Source of the DNA: Sphagnum compactum
Lineage: Eukaryota; Bryophyta; Sphagnopsida; Sphagnales
Length of the DNA: 64,000 bases
Assembly (NCBI GenBank): GCA_965153455.1
Contig: OZ234494.1
Span: 23,250,001-23,314,000 of the forward strand
Direction: 5' to 3'
Position numbers and translations under genes: made by a program. The notes beneath the pieces were generated by a model, which did not search any database, was not told the DNA's origin, and saw nothing but the letters and a program-made list of their open reading frames with translations. Of this stretch, positions 11,097 through 24,099 are shown in pieces; position 1 is the first letter of the stretch, and each line of letters begins with the position of its first letter.

Positions 11097-12852
11097 ATGG
11101 AGGTCCTGGGAAGAAGTCCAAGCTTTGATTTCAAGCAGGTCTTGGAAAGTGCTTCTTTCCAAGTACTTACATCACCTTCAGAAGAAGAAGAAGACTTGGT
11201 GAAGAGAAGGGAAAAAACCCAAAAAAAAGAGAGTTTTATGCCGTCAAAGGTGGGGGGCTTCCTTTCTTGCAAGATGCATGGAGGCGCGAGGAGAACCCAT
11301 CTACCGCTTCCAACAGCAACGAAACTCCTCCGAATTCACCTCATCACATCCACACATGGAGGATGTGGGTTGCATCAGGAGCTTCAATTCTCTCCTCCCC
11401 CCTACCCAATTCCTGATTTCCATCGGTCTGCAACAACACTCATTCAATCTCAGCAGCAGCAGCAGCAGCAGCAGCATTCTGTTGGATCTCTGAGATTGAG
11501 ATGATGATGAATGGGTAGTCATGAAAACGTTCAGGACCAAGAGTCAGGTGTACTACAATAGGTCCAGAGGAGAAGGAGGAGGAAAGCAGGGAGAAATTAG
11601 GAGCAAGAGGAAGAAGGAGGAGAAGCGCAGGAAGAGGAGGAAGAGGAAGAGGAAGAGCAGCAGCAGCAGCAGCAGAAAAAAGAGAGCAGTAGCGGAAGCA
11701 GAGAGACTCAAAAGGCGACTCCTTGAGAGCAAGCGACTGGAAGAGCTTCAGAGGAAACAGCTGTTGCGACTGTGGCTCAAGGCGAAGAAGAAGAAGGAGA
11801 GGGGCAAGTGTAGACTTGTTGTTGTTGTAGCAGATCATAAGAGGAGACGCCATCGCCATTGTCTCCTCCTTCACCGCCCACGCAGCCATCATCGGCCACC
11901 ACCCACTTTGTCCTTCAACAAAACCTTCATGGTCACCTCTCGCTTTCCTCCTCCAAATCCCCATCAGTTCGTGTGTGCAATCTGCATGCTTGCTTGCACT
12001 CTCGGAAACCCATTCCAGCAACAACATCGGAGATCATCAGCATCACCATCATCTTCTTCTTCTTCTTGTAATCTATCTGCATTGCTCTTTGGTTTCTAAC
12101 AGTGCAATTGCAGATTTTCTTCTTCTTTGCACATTGCACCATTTTCTTTCTTTCTTTCTTCTTGTAATTGCAGATTTGTTCTTCTTCTTGGTGCAATTGC
12201 AGATGATTTCTTCTTCTTCTTCTTCTTCTTCTTTGAGCATTGCTTGTGGGCTTCAACATTTGCAATTGCAGCAGATTCTTCTTCTTCTTTGAGCATTGCT
12301 TCTTCTGAATCCCTGTGAATTGCACTCCAATTCAATCCCCATATCCGCAGGCAACAATGCAAAACTGCATTGCTTTTTGAGCATCAATCTTTTAGGTCAA
12401 TTCTAATTCTCCCCGGATTGAAAAATGTGGAACAAGATCAGATGAGTATGCATGTCAAGCAAATGGTGGAATGGATTAGTGAGTGATTCCTTCCTTGCAA
12501 ATGTGATTGTTTTTGTGTGTGGGAGGGATTTCAAACCTCACTCCTGACAATTGCAAGGTGGTGCTTCCCAAAATCATCAACCGGCAGTATGTAAGGGATC
12601 ATCAGGTTTGGGAAGAAGGGATCAGCAGCAGCAGCTTCTGGTTGTATACATGAAAAGCTTTAAAGAAGTTTTCCAACAGAGCAATTAGCAATCGGTTGAC
12701 GCACTTCTGCAATGTCCAGAGAGAAGAATCATGAGAAGAAGCTGGCACTTTGTGATCAGTATTGTAGCACATGTGGTAATCATCTGTCATACCTTTTGTG
12801 TTTGTTGATGGCAGTGGCATGTGTGTGTGTGTGTGTGCATGTGCAGAGAATC
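11097..12852 (+). other. Candidate 5' exons or leader of the TTLL gene
   Basis: Two ATG-initiated frames precede the TTLL domain. The first, 11097-11504, is 135 codons with a Glu-rich stretch and a run of eight Gln. The second, 11521-12099, begins MKTFRTKSQVYYNRSRGEGG and is strongly Lys/Arg-rich with a Ser run. A donor-like AAgtgtag near 11806 could end a basic exon there. Neither frame can be spliced to the exon at 12847 by a phase I could confirm, so they may be leader sequence, alternative N-termini or a separate low-complexity gene. From 12030 to 12300 the DNA consists of TTC runs and repeated CAATTGCAG. Confidence 0.35.
12101..12271 (+). repeat. Repeated polypyrimidine plus AATTGCAG units
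   Basis: Four copies of (G/C/T)AATTGCAG end at about 12113, 12173, 12202 and 12271. They are separated by TTCTTC runs, so each looks like a complete 3' splice site. They lie upstream of the first well-supported TTLL exon. Confidence 0.75.
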
Positions 12853-14759
12853 ATGAAGAAACAACTCGGATCAAGTGGTGAAGTGAAGAGAAAGAAGGTG
12901 GCTGCAAAACGTGATATTCCTCTTGTTGATCTCTCTACCTGCAAATATGAAGTCCTACGAATTGCTCTTGAACGTAATGGTTGGGAGGAAGGTAGTGAAA
13001 ACAACCGAAACTGCCACCTTGTTTGGACTGGTAAAAAACTCTCTCTCCCTCTGCTTTTTTTCTTTCTGGCTGATGGGTAATTGATCGATCCATAGCATGC
13101 TCTCTGTCAGGGCTGTAAATGTGAAGACCTACTGACTGGGGGTTGGTTTTTTTTGGTGGGTTGGGGATTTGTGGGGGGTAATGAAAACCCAGATCTGTCA
13201 GTTGGTCCCGAGAGGTTACTGTCACTGAAAAAAGGGCAGAAAATCAACCATTTCTATGGCATGCTCAAAATCTGCCGCAAGAAGTCACTGTTTCGTACCC
13301 TCACCACAATGCGCAAGTATGTATGTGCTCTCTGGCAGGGCTACCTACTAATACATATGAAAATCATCAGGCTTGGAATCATGATATAAGTGATGAGGTG
13401 TGGGAATGGGTGATTGGATGTTCAGGTTGTTTCCATTGCACTACAAGTTCTTCCCACGTGCATTTGTGCTACCTGATCAGCTGTCTGACTTACTGGCATG
13501 TTTTAGTACCTCAAAAGTCCGGACTTATATTCTCAAGCCTGACATGGGCAGCCAGGTATGGTATGCACTATCCCTATCATGCAGAGATTGATGTGCAACA
13601 AACTGGTTTTTCATTTCACCTTGGCTTAGCACTGGGTTTTGGGTGTATATTTGGAATAACCAAATGCTCAATGAGCACCAATCGTCTGGTTTGGGTAGCT
13701 TTGGGAAAACTAAACGCTCGCTAACACCAAGCTTTTGTGCATTTTCCATTTGTAGAAAAACACTTTGAAAAGGTTTGTGTGCATCTATCCAACCTCCTAA
13801 CATGGATGGATATGTTGGTGATGGGTGGGTGGGTGGGTGTGGGGGAAAACAGGGAAGAGGGGTAGTGTTGGTACAATGTGGGATTGATGTGAGACAAGCA
13901 ATTGAAGGATATCCTGGATTGAACTTGTTAGCTCAGAAGTACCTCACCAATCCGATGCTCATAAATGGCTACAAGTTTGACCTGCGCATATATGTACTTA
14001 TTCTCTCATGTGATCCTGTGCGCCTCTATCTCTACAGGTTTTCCCACTTTTAGTCTATCCTCAGCATCTATCGTCAAATTGTGCTTACGTGATAATGACT
14101 TTCTCTTCTATTATTATTCAAGCTCAAAATTTTCTGACAAAAACAACAGCACTTCCAAAGGAGCTTATCTGCAAGCATGAAATTAAATTTGTTGTTGTGA
14201 AGAAGAGATCATGATTCTGGTGGTGCCTTAGGTCTTTCTATTTCAGAAAATGTGAATTTGAAAACACAGGTTCAAATCCCATTGCCACATTGGATCAAAA
14301 GTGGCCCATAGAACGGATTTCAGTATACATAGAATGACTGGTTGGAAATGGGTCATTTTCACTAGTTTGCACAAGTGGGTTTTATCTGTGATTGTTTCTG
14401 TCAAGAACACCTGATTGGAGTGAAACTCTTCTCCCAAAACACCCAATTCTAGAGACACCCATTTTGCCAATTTTAGCTTGTAACAAAGACTGACATCAGG
14501 TTTTTTGATAACGATCTTAAGAGGTGTTGCTGGAGGGAATTGGGACACATCAATACATATTACAGAACTAACCCACAGTTGAACTTTCCTTTTTGTAGAG
14601 AGGGAATAGTGCGGTTTTGCACTGAGCGGTACCAAAAGCCAAACCCAAGTAATCTGACTACAAGCTGCATGCACTTGACGAATTATGCACTCAACAAGTA
14701 CAATGCCAACTTCCACTTTAATACTAGTGCAACTGAGACAAATAAGGTTGGTGAATGGG

Positions 14760-14805
<46 letters not shown>

Positions 14806-17800
14806 CGTGGCTGGTGTGTGGATTTGTTTGTGCAAAAAATGTGAGTTTGGGAGTGCAATTTTGTCAGTTTAGATCATGACAGGAAATGTCTCTTGGAGTA
14901 TTTTATAGCTCATTTTTTGCTTTGCATTCCAAGCTTTTGCAGAAATTGGATCAATTCTAGTATATGTCACAACATTACACTGCAGGTTTGGGTTGTAATC
15001 TGTGGCAGGGACACAAGTGGGCATTGAGTTCTCTCTTCAAGACATTATCGATCCGAGGCTATGATGTGGCCAAATTGCACCACCAAATCAGCAAGATTGT
15101 GGTCATGACCATTCTTCCGATTGTGCCACTTCTTGTGCATAATTACAACACATATCTAAGCGAAGATGATCAAGGGCGCACATGTTTTGAGCTCCTGGGT
15201 ATGGATGTGTTGATCGACCAAAAGTGCAAACCATGGCTCTTGGAGGTTAGTTGTTTTTCATCCTGTTCCAAAAATGTATACTAAGAATCTCCTCATTGGT
15301 GTCAGTCCAGCAAGCAATTTCACATTGGCAGATCCACAGAAACATGTCAAGAAGCTGATTACTCAGGTCTATCTATAAGTATTCAAGAATGTTTTGTGGT
15401 GACCACTCACGCATATGTATGTATGTATGTATGGGTGTTATACATTTCGCAGGTGAATCATTCTCCATCATTCTCAATTGACACCCCCTTGGACTTGAAA
15501 GTGAAGGAAGCACTCATTACCGATACTTTGAAGCTCGTGGGCGTAAGCCCCTCCTATGTTCCATGTCTGAGATTACAGGTAAAACCATTGAGAATTCATT
15601 CATTGTGCATGGACATTTCCTCTATGTTAACAGGGTAGTCATTGTTTGTGATTTTTTTCTCTTATTTGTGCACCATCTATCTATCTCCATGTTTTGTCAT
15701 TGTGTTAACAGGAAAAGCTTAGTGTGAAGAAGCATTCATATGGGGGGCACCATCAACCAGCAGTGGCGGCAGCAGTATCTCCCAAGCGTCCACAACTCAT
15801 ACCTGAGAATAGGAAGTGCTCACCAGTTACATTTCAGCTGAACCATGATTTTGAGCAGCATGAAGCTGTGAACCTTGGGAAGTATGACCGGATTTTCCCA
15901 TCCGATGAGGAAAGGTTACAAGAGCTCTATAATGTTTTTTTAGCTGGTGCCCAATCAGCGTTTGTGCATTCATTTGATATGAAGGTCAAGGAAGGCATAA
16001 ACAAAGTGCGCAATGATCGAGCTCAAGAGAATCTTGCTAAAGAAGAAGATGAGAAACGGAAATTGAGAGCTTGTCAGGAGAGTCGGAAAAAGGCACAGTG
16101 TAGTGCGAGGATTGCTGCGTTAGCTGCATTATCAACTCAGGCTAATGTGCACAAGATCTACAACAAGGCAAATGAATTGGAGCCACTCTCAGATCGCAGA
16201 GTCAAAGCTGATAATGCTGCTGCCCATTGCATCAGTCGCTCGTTCAGAAGCATGGAGGAAAGAAAACCTGACAGCAGCAGCAGCAGCAGGAGGAGGTTAA
16301 GGCACAATCAATCCAGGAAACATGAGAGATTTGATGTTTGTTGCAGACCCATCAGAGGAGAAGGTCCAAGAATAATGAAATTGGACCTCACTCCGATTCA
16401 TTGCAAGAACAATATGGAGGAAATGACGATGTTGGAGAAGGTTGAGAAGTGGGAACAATGCAATGTTTTTGGGCAACAACAACTACTAGAATTAACAGCG
16501 AGTAGAGAGGAATCAGACATAGGATCTGGTGAGAGGGAGGAGGAAAGTGGTGGCAGTGGTGCAGCAACTTTGCATACAGACATGATTGTTGTTTCTCCAA
16601 GAAGCAGATCTTCAACAGATTGCCCAGTGATGCAGGTTGATGGAGGTGGTGGTGTATTGCAAATGCTCAGGAAGGCAGAAGGCCAGGTGATCGAAAGCTT
16701 TGCATCTCGACAACACAAGTGGACGATGATGATGCAGCAGGAGGCAAGGGATACAGATGGGAATGCACTAACTGTAGAACAACAGCTCACACCTCTGGAA
16801 ATAACCCAAAATGACAATACACCATCATCATCGAGTATCATCAGAACAACAAAGAAAAAGAGAGGACTCGGTGATCGATCCAACTGCCAACAAAGGAGTT
16901 CACAGAAAGGAATGATGATGATGGGTAGTCGGATTTGGAAACGGGGAAAATCAACATATTGTGCAGCAAAATACTGGGCAAGCAGACAAGGTGCATCAGT
17001 CATCATTCTCTCCTTCCTTCCTGTGTTGTTGCAGAATCGTGAAATGGGTTCCTCCAGAATCTAGTAATTTTTATCTGATCCAAAACTGAGATTGAATTTG
17101 TCTCAAGCGAGTGAGCAATTTCAGTTTCTGAAGTCTGGAGTTTGTAATGCTTTTTTTGTGTGATGATGGACATTCACAATTTGCGATTCTTGTGTGTGAT
17201 AGGGAGCTTGTGGCGATCAGCAGTGAAAGCACTAAGCAAGACAAGTACAAACCGACCTGCACCTTTGAAACTTCCTGTGATGAGACAAGCAATTCTTGCG
17301 AAAGCATCGTCAGTAGCCAGCGATGGATCAAGGGGATCGCCATACTGGGATCCACCGAAACCATTTGCAGCAGACGAAAAATCATCATCATCACCAATTG
17401 CACCCACCACCCACCGAAAGCCAAAACAGCAAGCAAAGAACTCAGCAACAACACAGAATCCCTTGTCTCCAAACGCCTCAAAAGCACTCTTGTCTGACCC
17501 TAAGCAAGAGCGAGGGACAAAACTTACACGACATTACCATGGTAGGTTACCAAAGTTGGTACGAAATGAGAGTTGCTTCACAATCCCCGGGTACAATCTC
17601 CCCACCTCGATGGCTCAGATAGCTCGGTTCATGCCCAAGACACCCAAGAACCATGAACAGCTCTCAATTGTAAGGTGCCCATTATTCCAATCACCCAAGA
17701 ATGAGTCTTCTTCAAGTGCACCCTCAACGCACAGAGTGGACAGTCATTTGCGATCCAGATCCCGCCTCAACAGCGACTACATCAGTAAAGCAAGGATCAA

Positions 17801-17915
17801 GCTCGAGCAGATTGATCAACAGTTGCAGAATTGGCCATGGATGTCCAAGCTTTCTACCAACCTCGACAAAGCCAGGATCTCAAATCCAAAGCCAACCAGG
17901 ATCAAAGCTCGATAG
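12853..17915 (+). CDS. Tubulin tyrosine-ligase-like glutamylase (TTLL6/13-like)
   Basis: Nine exons join in frame to 1039 residues: 12853-13030, 13193-13316, 13426-13555, 13853-14037, 14599-14746, 15009-15245, 15453-15578, 15712-16990, 17203-17915. Residues about 25-376 form a TTL domain. Visible landmarks are WTDLSVGPERL, GQKINHF, FFPRAFVLP, YILKPDMGSQGRG (ATP site), INGYKFDLRIYVLI, HLTNYALNKYN, CFELLGMDVLID and PWLLEVNHSPSFS (metal-binding Glu and Asn). Known TTLL6/13 enzymes add glutamate chains to tubulin in axonemes. The remaining ~660 residues are Ser, Gln and basic rich and match nothing I recognise; animal TTLLs use such tails for microtubule binding. The start is uncertain: the frame is open upstream to ATG 12712, across a likely acceptor at 12846. 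The exon ending 15578 has a second good donor, GGCgtaagc. Confidence 0.9.
14763..14798 (+). repeat. CT microsatellite in TTLL intron
   Basis: An uninterrupted TC run lies 16 bases downstream of the donor at 14746. Confidence 0.9.
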
Positions 17916-20900
17916 CTAGAAAGAGTGGGGCCACAAGGAGTGACACCAAGTTCACAAAGTGGAGGACGCAAGGCAATTGGCCATGATGCTCTCTCGCTTG
18001 TAGATGTGTATGTATTATTGAATTTATCCCGGATCTATCCCTCATGACTCAATAGATTAACATTGTCATGACAAGTGCCAGGAATCCCTCTCTCTCTCTC
18101 TCTCATCATCTCAAGATCTTGAATTGGGATTGTTGGGTGATGATGGTGCAATAGTATCTTTTTCATAATGAGCGCATCTACTAGATGTGTTAAGATTCTT
18201 CCTTACAAAACTTACAATCCAAGGTATATTGAAACGAGTTCAAGATTAGTCATGTCAATTTGATTTTGAAGTTGGGTCTTTTCGATCACATTAAAACCTC
18301 CACACTTTGTGACATTGTAAATGGAGGACGCCTTATATGATGCAATTGGGTGGTAGCAACAAGTGCACATTTCGAAATATGAAATGCTTGCAATACGTTT
18401 TTTAACTTTTACCGTGATACCCAATTGGTACTTGCTTAATGTCAAAAAAATTTAATTAAAAATGACTTGTCAATTTTTACACCATGTAACACCTTAAGCT
18501 ATAGGCATTATCAAAATTAGGCATGCTTCAACTTTGCCTCACGCAAGCCCTTACTTTGGTACCATAGTACCTTTTCAAGTTTGGCATCTCGTTATCAAAT
18601 TATTATTTTATTTTGAAATTTTGATTTCGACATAAAAAAAATTTCAAAAATTTCAACAAAATTTCATTCTAATTTACAAATATCCACATGTTATTTATCA
18701 CTTATGTTCTACGCAAACGTTTTGCTTCACGACATAGGTTTTGATCCCAAATCCTCCCCTACAGGAAATATGGCACTAACCATTGCCATACCATCAAGCA
18801 TTAAAAAGCAAGGTTTATTTTTTACATTTATTGCATACACAAATTTAAAAAAGAAAAAATTTAAAAACCTTGCAACAAAATAATGTAGTTTTTCATAAGG
18901 TTGAATTGTCAGACCCATAAAAGGTGCCAGACAAAGCTCGTTACGGGTTCTTTAGCAGCACAGAAGAATTTTTTTAAATAGTTCAAGAATCCTATGAAAT
19001 TTCAACCTCAATAAACAATAATTTTTTTATTTTTAGTACGAAGGGATTATTATTTACTAAGATTTTGGCATTTAAAAAATAATATAATTTTTGCTGAACC
19101 TTGAAAGGTACTACGGTAATGCTTGTGACCTTAGCCATTACCTTACACTAAATTTTTCACTATGGAATTTGCAATAGCAAAAAGATTGTCATCCCAAAAG
19201 ATAGGGATTTAGGAAGACTTCAAGAATCAAAAGTTGGTCATACATAAAAGAATGAGCATATGACACTCATGGAAGACACAAGGGGGGGAGATCAAGGATA
19301 TTACTAATTTCAAACTAACCAAGGAGCTCAAACCAACCCTCCTACATAGTCATATATTAAACATTGACATTAGCATGCATATGCTAAAAACCGTATGTTT
19401 AAACATATGTTAGAAACTAGTTGTTTAGAAAGCAATACAAACTATGGAGTTTGGTCATTCAAGATTGAACATGTTTAAAAAAAGGCCTTTGGTAGTATGT
19501 GGTTAGAGATCCTAAAAACTTCTCAACATTATAAGAAAATAACATTATACACCAAAAAAATAAAAATAAAAATAAAAATGTTATCAACCTATCAATCAAA
19601 GATGTTGTCATTCCTTTTATCAAGAATTTTAGAACAAAAAATGTTTGCAACAATTATATGAGAAATATGAAATGAAGACTAGAACAAGAAAGTTATTCCC
19701 CATGGTTTGTTTCAAAGAAAAGGAAAACAATGTTGGCATAGATAGTAATTTCAAGAACATTGGGTATGTATTTATTTGTTTATTAATTTTTAAAATGAAG
19801 ACACATGTCCACCTTTTGGAATTTTAAAAACAATTTTTATAATCCATATCCAATGTCAATATGCAACAACCAAAGTATTTGATTCGTCCTTGACTAATTC
19901 ATGTGCACTTTCACCATGTGTTAGTAGTACTCAATTTTATCCTATATGGTTTGCCCAAAGTTCTCCTTCTCATTTATACAGGTGGCCAAAGGAAAGCATT
20001 ACATCTTTGTGTAAAAACTTTTATTTTAGTGAGCTTTTGCAATTTTCTTTTGGGTGATGGGTCAATCAAAATGTTCATTGCAACCAAAAAAAAAGAACTT
20101 GTGATTCACCCCATCTTATCGCTAAATAAAACAAATTTAGGGTTTAGGTCACATTTACTTTTGTTTTGTTTACCCATATGCTAAAACATATTCAACTTCA
20201 AGTATATGTCTTTTTTACATATATCCAAAATTATGAGGAAGGTATAATTTTTCAAATTTACATGTCCCTAGATATGCACTTCATTTGAATATATTGATTT
20301 TAGGGAAATAAATTAGTGTAAATAATATCCCTATAATTTGTACCTAGTGATATATCCAAATAAAAGATATACGACACAACATTAGTCTAAACCACACCAA
20401 TAGATAGGAAGTTGTCACTATTGATGTACAAACGATACATGTGAATGTGAATGTGAAGCCTACAAGGTCATGAAAAAAATCAAAGGATTAAACAATGCGC
20501 TTCAAAACCTCAAGCATGAATCACACTACAATAAGTCCCAATCAAATTGATGTTGAGATGAAGAGAAGACTACAGCGCAAAAGATGACAAGGTCAAACTA
20601 GATATTTGTTTGGCATAAATCAAAGATGATCACCCTTCTTAGTATTTTAACTTTAAGACTACCAAATATGTGATAATAGATAGATAATTACTAGTTTCCC
20701 GGAGAAAAAATCCAAGAACATCATATAACCACTAAATACGAAGAAAAAGTCATTGAATTAATGAGGAAGGTCTATACCAACCAAGTTCAAAACTAGAAAA
20801 ATAAAATCCATGAAAAATGTTATAGATATGTGCCAAGAATCAATAAAATCTTATGTTACAAACTCATGTCATGTGATAAAATTTCACCCTATAGTTTATC

Positions 20901-20990
20901 CAATTAAAACAACATACATTAAAAAATTTATCTTGAAGGATTATCGAATGAAGTGAAAGGGCCTTTACAAATTTGAAGTATAAGCCCTAC
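17916..20990. other. AT-rich intergenic spacer
   Basis: The first few hundred bases are TTLL 3' flank, with a CT run at about 18090-18105. After that I see no conserved frame. The part next to 21 kb may contain the eroded 5' end (gag region or LTR) of the copia element that follows, but I could not define it. Confidence 0.6.
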
Positions 20991-21001
20991 TAAGATCATA
21001 A

Positions 21002-24000
21002 GTGAATCTCATTATAAAAGATTTAGTTACCTTTGAAGATAAGATGATAAAAAAGACTCTCTTATGGCACGGAAAGTTGAGCCACATTAATTTCCAAAAC
21101 CCTACACCATTTCACTTTTGGAAAAATGTCTTAAAAAATTTTACACTTCCAAGCCTAAAGCACATTTTGCAAGATATGTTTAAAAATGAAACAAGGACAA
21201 AACAAATTCCCCAAATATAACATTAAGAAAACAGATGCAATGTTAAATATAATCCACATCGACATTTGCAAACCACTAAAGATCGAATATGTCAAAAGAG
21301 CAAGGCACTTGGTGACATTTACATATATTTATTTTAGGTAGACTTTGGTCTTCTTTCTTGTAACCTTTGCTAAGCAATGGACACCTTCAAGAAGTTCAAA
21401 CTAGCATTTGAAAAAGAAAATAAAAGGAACATCAAGGCATTATGCACGAACAATGGAGGAGAATACACATCATATGTCTTTTCAAAGTTATGAAGAGAGA
21501 GTTAAGCCAAACTTATACGCCACAACAAAATGACATTATATATAAAATGGAAAAACAAATCACTATTAGACAAAGTTAAATGCATAACATCAAAAGCAAA
21601 CCTACCCAAATATTTGTGTGCAAAATTAGTGAACATTGTTTGTTATTCGTTAATAGAAAACCCACAAAGTTGTTAGGACTCAAGACACCCAAGGAAAATT
21701 ACAAAGGTCAAAAATCATCTATGAAACCTTAAGGTCATTAGAACACCAACACGTGTTCAAGTACCTAAGGAGAAGCAAAATAAGCCATCCAAATGATATA
21801 TGGAAGAGGTTTTAATACGTGTTTGTCGCAACCCTAGCCTTGGGCTCGTGACCAAGGCAAGGGCTTGCAAAGGTGCGGGCCAAGAGGGAAGCCCAGGAGT
21901 CACATCTCGTGCTCCCGGGAGTGTATGAGAGTGTGAGGGAATGACCCCTCACACTCCCAAGGGAGCTCCCACTTTGGGAGTTAGTCCTGGTGAACTCCCG
22001 AATTTTTAGGGAGCAATTAAAGGGGTCAAAACCCAATGGATTGAGGAGTTCCTTCTATCATTGGAAAGCTCTTGGAACGCAAATGTCTAAAATGGACTCT
22101 CATGACCCATTTGGACACTTCAAACACAAGTTATGGCCAAAAGAAGGGTCGGGAGTCAAATTGACAATTTGACTTCCGACCACTAAAAGTCAGGAATCGC
22201 CCCGATTTCCTTGCGTGCAGGTGGCATGCGACATATCATTGGAAAGCTCTTGACGAGGGCTACAACTTTGCTTTAGACCTCATCTCAATCGAAGGTTTTC
22301 ACGCAAAGTTATGGGCCCCCCAAAATCGTGGGAATCCCAGTTGTGGGAATTTCGGGACTCCCACTTGGGAGTCCTGGGACAAAATGCCATTTGGGTGCTA
22401 GTCCTGTGGTCAAGCATAAAGTATATTATAAAGGGGAAGGTGGTGGCTTCCTCCAAGTCCAAGCCGTGGTGAGTATTGTGAGTCCGAATTTGCCCGTGGT
22501 TCATCCTAACATCAAAAGTGCTCCAGCTATGCACTAACCAACTTATTGTTTGGTTTGTGCAGATCTGTGTGAGTGATTGATTACTTGTCATTCTTCCTAA
22601 TCTCATCTCGGAGCTCTAGCATGCCCTTTTACCCCCAAAGTGTTGCGAGTCAGGGAGCGTGCCCCAACTCCTTACTTTTCCACTGTTTCACCTTAGATTC
22701 ACATTTGAGTCTATCAAGGAACTTGGGAGTGCGTCAATGTTGATAATCACAACAACGCACACATGTGCTTCATCCCTCCTTTGAATAATATCATTATTTC
22801 AATGCATGTTGTTAAAAAAAAAATGTAACCAATGTCCTTTGAGGAGCATCGTAAAACAGAAGACAATAATGTTCATTTATGTTTTACCTAGGTTCAAGAA
22901 AACCTCCAATATAACCCAACACTCTAATTAGCAATTCATGTTCACTTTCGTTAATTAGGTCAACCTTTTCACATATTTCTAATTCATGAAAATGGGGTAG
23001 AAAATAATGCATTATATTCTTTAACTAATTTTTTTTTAGAAAACCTCTTAGGATATCTACATGAACACAATCCAAACCAATTAAACTTCGAACCTATATC
23101 TAAAATGTAAAGAAATTCACATCAAACTTTACCTTTTTTTTATAGCCATCAAAGATCCCCATTGGCTAGAGCAATGAATCAAAAAATAGTCTCCATGCAC
23201 AAAAACAAAAAAATGGGACCTAATGTTTTTTCCTTAAGGAGAAAAACTCACATTCGTCAATTGATTTCACAAAGTCAAACACACAACAAAAAATTGAATC
23301 AAGTATAAAGCTCAATTGGTTGTTAGAATGTTTGAACAAAACTTAAGCATTGATTTCCACGAGGTTGTCTCCCCAATTGCCAAATGGACAAAATATAAAA
23401 ACAATTACAACTCCTATTTGGCAATTCTTAATGGCAAATCCACCATATGGACATGAAGATTGCATTCTTAAATGAGGAAAACAAGGAAGCCATCTATTTT
23501 AAATGACCATTTAGTTTGATCAAAATTGGCGAAAAATCCAAATTGTGTAAACTTAAACTGAACTTTATATGACCTAAAGCAAGCACTATGAGCCTAGTAT
23601 GAAAGGATAGACTCAATCATAACATTTTGAGGTTTGTCAAAACATGATCAAGATGGAAATTTTTATTATCTCAAAACATTCACCCAAGTCCTAATCCTTG
23701 CCATGTGTGTTGGTGACCTACTTATTACTAACAATAATACCAAAAAAATAAGTTGGTTCAAAAATCAATTACAATATCAATATGGGATTACTAATTTAAA
23801 TAGAACCTCCCGTTATCTAGACTTAGAAATGAACAAGAAGTTGGATGGCCCATTCATTCACCAAACCCCTTACATTTTCAAGATTCTACAAAAGGGAAGT
23901 TTTTTTTTTTTTTTTTCTTTTATTTATTTTTCAAATGTTGATTGGGCGAAAGATTTAAACAAACAAAGTCCACCAATGATTACATATTTACTTTAGGTGG

Positions 24001-24075
24001 CACACCAATTATGTGGGTGAATCACAAGGAAAATGCAATAGCTTATCTTCCATTGAATCAAAATATTTAAATTCT
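21002..24075 (+). mobile_element. Decayed Ty1/copia retrotransposon
   Basis: Copia polyprotein pieces appear in the canonical order on the + strand, broken by many stops and shifts. At about 21060-21105 is a GAG-pre-integrase motif (LLWHGKLSHINFQN). At about 21380-21470 is integrase core sequence (FKKFKLAFEKENKRNIKALC then TNNGGEYTS). At 21510-21720 is its C-terminal part (TYTPQQND, RKPTKLLGLKTPKENY). Reverse transcriptase starts at about 23345 (IDFHEVVSPIAK, DMKIAFLNEE) and continues at 23634-23890 with VGDLLITNNN. An RNase-H-like tail (GGTPIMWVNHKENAIAY) is at about 23998. The 21.82-22.77 kb insert splits it. No LTR pair was identified. It cannot encode active protein. Confidence 0.85.
21825..22770 (+). 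mobile_element. Solo-LTR-like insert inside the copia relic
   Basis: A block of clearly higher GC starts TGTCGCAACCC and ends near CACAACAACGCACACA, splitting the copia integrase from its reverse transcriptase. It contains a TATA-box-like TATTATAAAGG at about 22428 and no coding frame, and ATCATTGGAAAGCTCTTG occurs twice (about 22058 and 22235). These traits fit an LTR left by another retrotransposon. I did not find a convincing target duplication, so the limits are approximate and a non-autonomous element is an alternative. Confidence 0.5.
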
Positions 24076-24099
24076 TCATGGAAGTTGCCAAATAAGCAT

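Noticed and set aside
11440-12362. Long minus-strand frames rich in Leu or Lys over the TTLL 5' region
   Set aside because: They arise from GAAGAG and TTC repeats. Composition is low-complexity in every frame.
12712-12852. Possible TTLL start at ATG 12712
   Set aside because: The frame is open but runs through a TG microsatellite and a typical acceptor ending at 12846, giving an implausible CVCVCV peptide. ATG 12853 is safer, though not proven.
14240-14300. tRNA gene in a TTLL intron
   Set aside because: Only a B-box-like GGTTCAAATCC is present. No cloverleaf or A box could be assembled.
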